This document shows, one piece after another, positions 57,351 through 64,000 of a stretch of DNA of 64,000 bases. Under the pieces are notes generated by a model, which did no database searches, was not told the DNA's origin, and worked only from the letters and a program-made list of their open reading frames with translations. The translations under genes were made by a program, and so were the position numbers. The stretch is from Mallotus nudiflorus. Taxonomy: Eukaryota > Streptophyta > Magnoliopsida > Malpighiales > Euphorbiaceae. Within the stretch, counting starts at the first letter, position 1. Each line of letters opens with the position of its first letter. Where the stretch lies: NCBI GenBank assembly GCA_947683625.1, contig CANTUR010000600.1, positions 1 through 64,000 on the forward strand, read 5' to 3'.

Positions 57351-58380
57351 CTAAAATAGAGACCAAGAACAAAGTTGTAGAAACTGTTCATAACACCCAA
57401 GAGGAGAAGACTGAGCATTCATAGAATAAGGATCAGGAGAAGAAGGACTCACCACCTTTGGTACTGACGCTACCATTTCCACAAAGGCAATAGAAATCCA
57501 AGTTAGACAGGCAATTTGAGAAGTTTATAAAGTCATTCCAGTAGCTCAAACTAAGCATACCTATCCTAGATATAATCAATATCGTGCATGCATACTCCAT
57601 ATTCTTAAAAGACATCATCCCATATAAGAGAAAATGAGAAGATCATAAAACCATTCCCATCAATAAGGAATGTAGTGTTGACATTCAAAATAAGCTTAAA
57701 GATCTCAGGAGTATCACTATCCCTTATACTCAATATCTGTGTGATCTTAGTGCAAGTGATCTATCTGTGTGATCCTAGGACATCTTCCCTATTGGAAACG
57801 AATTTATAAGTAAATCTCTGTGTGATCTTAGTGTAAGTGCAAGTATAATTCCTCTTTCCTTTGCAGATGACTTAATATCAATGAGCCACAACCGACGACG
57901 GTGCCGCTATAACTCACAGATAGATCTATTATGTACCCCTACAGAATTTTGGAAGACGTCCTAGTCAAAGTTGGAGACTATTATATACCAGGAGATTTCA
58001 TCATCCTGGAAATGGAGGATCACCACATCCTAATCATACTAGGATGACCATTCCTACCCATAGCAGAAGCAATCATAAACGTCAAGAGAGGAAAGATTTT
58101 GCTAGAAATTGGAGATAATAAGGTGGAGTTTGATGTTTTTAAAATAGGAAAATAGTCCTCAATAATGGGATCGTATTTTAGAGTAGATGTGATACAAAGT
58201 TGTGTGCAAAAAACCTTTAAAAAATAACTCACCCATAACCCCCTACAAACATGCTTGATCTATAATGTTATAGAGGATGGCATTGATGAAGAGGTGGAAA
58301 TGTATGAACACTACCTCAGTGCAAGTCCAGCATTGAATATACATAAATCAACTAGGTATGAGCCCTTACCCTTTATATTA
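57351..58380 (+). pseudogene. Athila-like protease region with a duplicated active-site stretch
   Basis: The text LCDLSASDLS (about 57736), then after about 75 bp SLCDLSVSASIIPLSF (about 57817-57865), both resemble the CDLGAS active-site loop of Athila proteases, with Gly changed to Ser. It continues as LVKVGDYYIPGDFIILEMED and RGKILLEIGDNKVEFDVF (to about 58140), the rest of the protease fold and the link to RT. Confidence 0.75.
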
Positions 58381-59950
58381 TAAAGCCTTAGTATGATTGA
58401 GGAGGAAAATGCACCTAAGGTAGAGCTCAAAGCTCTTCCTTCATCATTGAGGTATGCTTTTCTTAGCCCTAACTCTATATATCATATCATTGTGAATGCT
58501 GAGTTGACTAATGAACAAGTAGACAAATTACATAGGAGAATTAGGCCTCACAGGAAGATCATAGGTTATATCGTAGATGACCTAAAGAGGATTAGTGCTT
58601 TAATATGCATGCATAGGATTCACATGGAAAATGATGCTAAGCCCACCATAGAATATCAAAAAAGGCTAAACCCTAACATGAAAGAGGTAGTTAAGAAAGA
58701 GATTGTGAAGTTGCTTGATGCAGGGATTATCTATCCTATCTCAGATAGTCAATGGGTTAGCCCAATCCATGTAGTCCCTAAGAAAGGAGGTATGACAGTA
58801 GTGAAAAATGAAAACAATGAGTTAATCCTAATTAGGATTGTCAAAGGTTGGCACATGTGCATTGATTATAGAAAATTAAACAAAGCCACTAGAAAAGATC
58901 ACTTCCCTCTACCATTCATTGACCAACTTTTAGAAAGGTTAGTTAATCATTCATTCTTCTATTACTTAGATGGATACTCTAGTTTCTTCCAAATTCCTAT
59001 ACACCCTAATGACCAAGAGAAAACCACATTCACATGTCCTTATGGAACATATGCATATAGAAGAATGCCGTTTGGGTTGTGTGATGCACCCGCTAATTTC
59101 TAATGATTCATGATGTTCATCTTTTTCGATTTTGTTAAGGACACTATAGAGGTTTTTATGGATGATTTCTCTATGTACAGTTCCTATTTTGATGATTACC
59201 TTGATAATCTATCTAAAATGTTGTAAAGATATGAAGACATTAACCTTGTGCTGAACTAAGAAAAGTGTCACTTTATGGTGACTAAAGGAGTGGTGCTTAA
59301 GCACACTATGTCTGAAAATGGCATTGAAGTCAACAAGGAAAAATTTAAAGTGATAGAGAAACTTCAACCCCCTACCACTATTAAGGGAATATGGAGTTTT
59401 CTGGGACACATCGGGTTCCACCGGTGTTTCATCAAGGATTTTTCCAAAAATGCTAAACCTTTGACTAATTTGCTTGCCAATGATGTTCCTTTTGAATTTT
59501 CTAATGAATGTCTTTCTGCTTTCCACAGGTTGAAAGAGGCACTTGTTTCAGCACTTGTCCTATAACTACCATACTAGAATCTTCCTTTTAAAATCATATG
59601 TGATGCTAGCAATTATGCAATAGGAGCTGTCTTAGGGCAACGAAGAAACAAATAGGCCTATGCCATCTACAATATAAGTCACACTCTCAATGAAGCTCAA
59701 ACAAATTATGCAATAATTGAAAAGGAACTTTTGGTAGTGGTACATGCTATGGACAAATTTTCTTTATATTTAGTAGGAAGCAAAGTGATTGTCTACACCG
59801 ACCATTAAGCCCTTAAGTACCTCCTAGCAAAGAAGGATGTTAAACCAAGACTCATTCATTAGATCCTTATTTTACAAGAATTTGACTTAGAGATTGGAGA
59901 TCGTAAAGGAATAGAGAATTTGGTTGTTGATTACCTTTCCCACTTTAAGT
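58381..59950 (+). pseudogene. Athila-like reverse transcriptase and RNase H
   Basis: The frame 58393-59103 is the longest in the window (236 codons): APKVELKALPSSLRYAFL, KKEIVKLLDAGIIYPISDSQ, WVSPIHVVPKKGGMTVV, MCIDYRKLNKATRKDHFPLP, GYSSFFQIPIHPNDQEKTTF and RMPFGLCDAPANF. After a TAA it continues with FMDDFSMY (catalytic DD kept) and the tether/RNase H region (59275-59565, then ASNYAIGAVLGQR at about 59604 and YTDH at about 59796). Internal stops near 59103, 59224, 59257, 59563 and 59806 inactivate it. Confidence 0.9.
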
Positions 59951-61312
59951 GAAGTGCCAATCTAGATTCTCTTCCAATCTCAAATGACTTTTTAAGAGAA
60001 CAACTCATGAGAGTTCAACAAAGCACCCCTTGGTATGCATATTTTATGAATTACCTGGCATGTAGTGTTCTTCCACCAAACATTAATTACCATCAAAAGA
60101 AGAAATTCTTTTGGCACTCTCGACAATACTTTTAGGATGAACCTTATTTATACAAGAGGTGTGGGGATGGATTGTTAAGAAGGTGCATTCCAGACAAAGA
60201 AATTTCAGAAGTACTCACTCTTTGCCATTCATTTGAGTGTGGGAGACATGCAAGATCTACCAAAATAGCAGCAAAGGCTTTTTAAAGTGGATTCTACTAG
60301 CCCTCTCTTTTTATAGATGCAAGGCAATTTGTACTCAAATGTGATCATTGCCAAAGGATAGGCAACATTAGCAGACAAAATGAAATACCTCTTATAAATA
60401 TTATTGAGATTGAATTATTTGATATGTAGGGAATTGATTTCATGGGACCTTTCCCAAGCTCCTATGGAAACAAATATATATTGGTTGGGGTTGATTATGT
60501 GTCCAAGTGGGTAAGAGCAATTACTTTACTAACCAACGATGCAAAAGTAATCACTAATTTCCTTCAGAGGAACATATTTACTCGCTTTGGCACACCTAGA
60601 GCTATAATTAGTGATGGCAATCACTTCTAAAATTGTCAATTTAAATCTCTTTTAGCAAAATATAGGGTTAAGCATAAAGTGGCTACACCTTGCCTCCCTT
60701 AAACTAATGGACAAGTGGAAATCTCAAACAGAGAACTAAAGACTATATTGGAAAAGATAGTTAACACCTCAAGAAAGGATTGGTCCATTCGGTTGGATGA
60801 TGCACTATGGGCATACCGAACATCATTCAAAACTCCAATTGGGACTTCACTATTTCGGCTGGAATTTGGGAAATTATGTCATCTCCCAGTTGAATTAGAA
60901 CATAAAGCATTATAGGCTACAAGGTTTCTAAATTTGGATTTAGCAAAGGCTGGTGCAAAAAGGCTCCTTCAGTTGAATGAACTTCAAGAGTTTCGCATTG
61001 ATGCCTATGAGAATGTTAAAATCTACAAGGAAAGAACTAAGAAGTGGCATAAAAAAACATTTGTAGATGAGAGAGTTTTAAGAAGGGGATTTGGTGTTGC
61101 TATTTAACTCTAGACTAAAGCTATTTCTACGAAAACTCAAGTCTCAATGGCATGGACCTTTTCGAATCAAGCAAGTCTTCCCTCATGGAGCAGTTGAGCT
61201 TTTCAATAAGGCAAACAAAACTTTCAAAGTTAATGGGTAACGTCTCAAGCCTTACTTTGCGGAGGAAGCTAGCTTAAAGAGTGTCTCTTGTACACTCATA
61301 GATCCGGTTTGA
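59951..61312 (+). pseudogene. Athila-like integrase
   Basis: Zinc region: CHSFECGRHARSTKIA (about 60226) and KCDHCQRIGNIS (about 60339). Core: GPFPSSYGNKYILVGVDYVS and KWVRAI (60442-60525, first Asp), FGTPRAIISDGNHF (about 60586, second Asp), NGQVEISNRELKTILEK (60709, Glu), then DDALWAYRTSFKTPIGTS. C-terminal: SQWHGPFRIKQVFPHGAVEL (about 61145). Stops at 60127, 60282, 60429, 60628 and 60701 break it. The catalytic D, D and E are all still readable. Confidence 0.88.
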
Positions 61313-62312
61313 GCTCATCATACAATGGTCAAGCTAAAGACCTTAAAAAGTGCTAATAAGGAGGCAACCCAATCATTTTTCCTTTTAAATCTCATTTTGT
61401 TTTAGTATTTTCTCTCCTTTATGTTTTTATTTGTTAATTAATTTACTTCACTTCTTCCATAGGATCAAGAATTCAATCGTCACAAAGAGCTACTACTTCA
61501 AGGAGCAAGTTTGCATGGTCACACAAGGAATTGCATGTTCGTGTAACAGGTAGCATCCAGGTATGCCACTTAAACTTAGAATAGACAAATTTATACGCGT
61601 ACTGCACAACATATTGACATGGCATTTTCACACAATGCCTTAAAAATCTATAAGTTACAAACTGTGTCATGGCTTCATTACACAACATCAATATGTTGTG
61701 TCATATCTTCAATTCACTCCCAGACGGTTGTATAGCATGCTCACATGGCATCACTATATCGTGTCAAACATTAAGCGCCTAACATGGTTTACATGCCATG
61801 TTATCACCTTTAGCATGTCGTGCTAGCCACCCTAACATGGCATCCAGCATGTCGTATCATTACCCTCCCATGCCATGTCACACACCATCCATAACATAGC
61901 ATGTCAAGCACAATATGATGTCATGCTAACACATCAAACATGGCATGTCTAGCACTGTATGATGCCATGCTAACACATTAAACACAGTATGTCCAGCATG
62001 CCATGATGTTGTGCTAATACATCAATCACACAGCTCGTGTCATGACACCCTAACATGACATGTACATGTTATGTTATCATCTCTCCACGTCGTGTCACAC
62101 ATTCATAATTCTTCCAATATGTGACATGGCATGACAACACGGTCTGCATGCCATGTCATTCCTTAGATTGCATGATCTCTAATCATGGCATAGAAGGTCA
62201 TGCCATTCACTTCCCATATCATATTACCCAATATGGTTTTCCCAAACTGTGTTCCCAAAATCATGTCCCAAACTCTCTATATAAACACCCACCTCTCTAA
62301 ACCTAGCCCCAG
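61313..62312 (+). repeat. Post-pol region of the Athila-like element with 44-bp tandem repeats and catggcatg motifs
   Basis: No coding frame is supported. Three head-to-tail 44-bp units lie at 61901-61944, 61945-61988 and 61989-62032 (each beginning atgtc.agca). Around them, from about 61560 to 62220, phrases like acatggcatgt, catgccatgtc and gtgctaacacat recur irregularly. A TATA-like ctctatataaacacccacct lies at about 62273-62292, just before LTR copy G. Confidence 0.7.
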
Positions 62313-64000
62313 TGTAATACCCCGTGTTTTTAAATATTTTAATACAGCATCGGGATATGCAGTGCTAATAATTTTTGTATATATTTATGATATTTCATGA
62401 GTTTTTATTTAATTAAAATTTATTTTTAATTATTTTATGTTATTTTAAGCACTTTACGTAAAATTTTTCCGGGACTTGTATTTTTGGGAAAATTGACATG
62501 TAAATTATTTATTATTAATTATTTTAAATAGATTTTCACATTTGCATGAACTCATATATTTTTAAAGTATTAAATAATGTATATATGTGTATTTATTTAT
62601 TTAATTAGGGTTTAATTAATTACCCTAATATTTTTTTATTATTTATTAATTAGTTTTAATATTATTTAATTATTTTTAGTGTATAAATTATCAAAATATT
62701 AAATTATATGTGTGTGGTGTATATTTAATGTGTGTGAGTTTATATTATTTTAATATATAGTGTAAAAGTATATATATATATACATATACATATAATAGTT
62801 AAACAAAATATAAAGTTTGAGTTATTTACGAGATTGCCATTCTTCCTTCTTCTTCTTCCCCGATCACCTCCTCGCCGTTCCGTCATCTGCCATCCCATTT
62901 TTAGGCCGTCGGTGTGCCTCCCGACGTGCCACCTCCTTCCTCAGCCTTCCCCGCCGCCAGCAGCTCCCTATTCCGTCGTGGTTTGGCCGAAATAAGCTTG
63001 GGAAGCTAAAACTTGAGTCACCATCGTTCACAATGTTTGTGGCCACCATTTTCGACACCGCTGGTGTCTTTCTTCTCCTTGAGCTTCGGTGAGTGTGATT
63101 CCAAGCTTTGTTTCACTTAAAATGGTATAGATTTGTCTAGGTTTCGATTTTTGCAATTCGGCCATTTTAGGGTTCTTGATTTTTTTGAACTTTGAATTGA
63201 TTGATTCATGAAAAATTACTTCACAAATATTGTTCCCCTTACCTTAATCTTCATGTGTGAATTTTTGTAGAATTTTTGGAATTTATTTTGCTTTTTGGGT
63301 ATTTTTGAATATTTTATTATTATTTTCTAAATTTCAAAAATTAATTAATTAAATTATGAAATTGTGTTTTATGGTAATTATAGGTGTTGAAATGAATTAT
63401 AGAAATTTATTTGGAATTTTGGAATTTTATGTATTTATTTTGAATTTAATTAGTTTATGTAATTTTCAGAAAATAGGGTTAATTGTGTTTTTAATTGAAA
63501 TTAATTATTTAATTGAGTTTAATTATTGATCTTATTGATATACATGTTTAGAAAATTAATTTTGTGCAATTACATTATTTTTGGTGAATTTTGGAGTAAT
63601 TTTAGTATATTTATATATATAGGGGTATTTTGGTAATTTTACCCTAAATTGGCTAAAAATGTAATTAAATTGGTTTTAATAGTTATTTAGGGTATAAAAA
63701 TGATTTCTACAAATTATTTAGTATTTTTAACTAATTAAAACTATTTTTCGTAAATTATTTTCAGTTATACATAATATACGATTTTTCTAAATAAATGAGT
63801 TTTTATCGGTTTTTACTGTGTTTTAGGGTTAATTATGTAATTTCTACTTATAAAATGTAGTTCTATGATATAAGGGTATTTTTGGTATTTCTATATTATT
63901 TTGTGAATTGTGGACCTCGGTCGGTGAATTGTAGTTTAGAGTCCGACCGAGGGGTCGTGATCGTGATTCTGTGTCTATTTTTTTGAAGTGTGTTTCTTTG
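62313..64000 (+). repeat. LTR copy G of the long LTR family, right part outside window
   Basis: Starts tgtaataccccgtg at 62313 and matches LTR E from its first base to about position 1650, where the window ends in the second island (tttgaagtgtgtttctttg). The preceding cccag (62308-62312) is the candidate left target duplication. It contains the island-1 frame 62817-63092. Confidence 0.9.
62817..63092 (+). CDS. Open frame (91 aa) over the first GC island of LTR G; function unknown
   Basis: The best preserved example of the island-1 frame. Ser/Pro/Arg-rich N-terminal half (GRRCASRRATSFLSLPRRQQ), then FTMFVATIFDTAGVFLLLEL and Arg, stop. Copy A ends PATKIETAGLYLLLELR and copy C ends ATVFDTAGRYLLLELR in the equivalent frame. 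The stop overlaps a donor-like cggtgagtg. No known domain is recognised. The alternative is a GC-rich untranslated exon whose frame survives by chance. Confidence 0.3.
   Translation: MSYLRDCHSSFFFFPDHLLAVPSSAIPFLGRRCASRRATSFLSLPRRQQLPIPSWFGRNKLGKLKLESPSFTMFVATIFDTAGVFLLLELR

Larger units (their letters stand above)
54459..62312 (+). mobile_element. Athila-like Ty3/gypsy element, plus strand, cut by LTR copy G
   Basis: 5' LTR (about 54459-55840), decayed tRNA-Asp primer site, gag, protease, RT, RNase H, integrase, then a non-coding or env-position region with 44-bp repeats. At 62313 a long-family LTR begins; the remainder and 3' LTR of this element are outside the window. All ORFs are broken by stops and frameshifts. 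Confidence 0.85.

Noticed and set aside
61473..61691. 72-aa minus-strand ORF in the Athila post-pol region
   Set aside because: Lies within degenerate catggcatg repeats, has no recognisable domain, and is rich in Cys/His only by repeat composition.
1..64000. CRISPR arrays, rRNA genes, bacterial operons or phage
   Set aside because: No regularly spaced direct repeats with spacers, no rRNA signature sequences, no Shine-Dalgarno-organised gene runs; all content fits a plant nuclear genome.

Overview
This looks like a transposon-packed heterochromatic stretch of a eudicot plant genome. It is AT-rich, has GT-AG introns, and is dominated by plant LTR-retrotransposon lineages (Tekay-like, chromovirus-like, Tat, Athila, Ty1/copia) and a plant L1-type LINE. 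I see no intact host gene. Host-type coding remnants are a galacturonosyltransferase (GAUT)-like fragment (about 7.8-8.8 kb), a GRF zinc-finger/membrane protein gene split by a retrotransposon (43931-44181 and 53210-53263), and a spliced minus-strand remnant (53950-54425).

Layout. (1) 1-6855: three copies of a roughly 3.2-kb LTR family nested in one another (C plus in B minus in A minus). (2) 6856-9298: low-complexity DNA and the GAUT-like fragment. (3) 9299-33285: a Russian-doll insertion. A near full-length LINE (minus, 33267 to 9317, 18-bp target duplications) was split by a Ty3/gypsy element (minus, 30905 to 12371). That element was split in its reverse transcriptase by a Ty1/copia element (plus, 16884-25473), and another unclassified block lies at about 27.3-29.1 kb. 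(4) 33365-38705: an element of the long-LTR family with 5' LTR, tRNA-Met primer site, gag and protease. It is cut off by an inverted LTR piece (38706-39534), then comes a second copy of the same flank plus a solo-like LTR (39531-42915) with the same 5-bp target duplication (caaac). (5) 44182-53209: a Tat element on the minus strand with a plus-strand antisense gene. (6) 54459-62312: an Athila-like element, split by another long LTR running off the window end (62313-64000).

Nearly all frames are broken. Many stops are TAG where CAG (Gln) or TGG (Trp) is expected, and primer-binding sites carry C-to-T/G-to-A changes, as expected from deamination of methylated, silenced DNA.

The best candidates for something undescribed are: the long LTR, whose GC-rich islands keep open frames across copies and have splice-like edges; the antisense intron-bearing gene in the Tat element; the GRF-membrane gene restored in frame when the Tat insertion is mentally removed; and the apparent full-length and solo-LTR versions of one insertion site side by side. 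All calls come from reading the sequence by eye; no database search was run.
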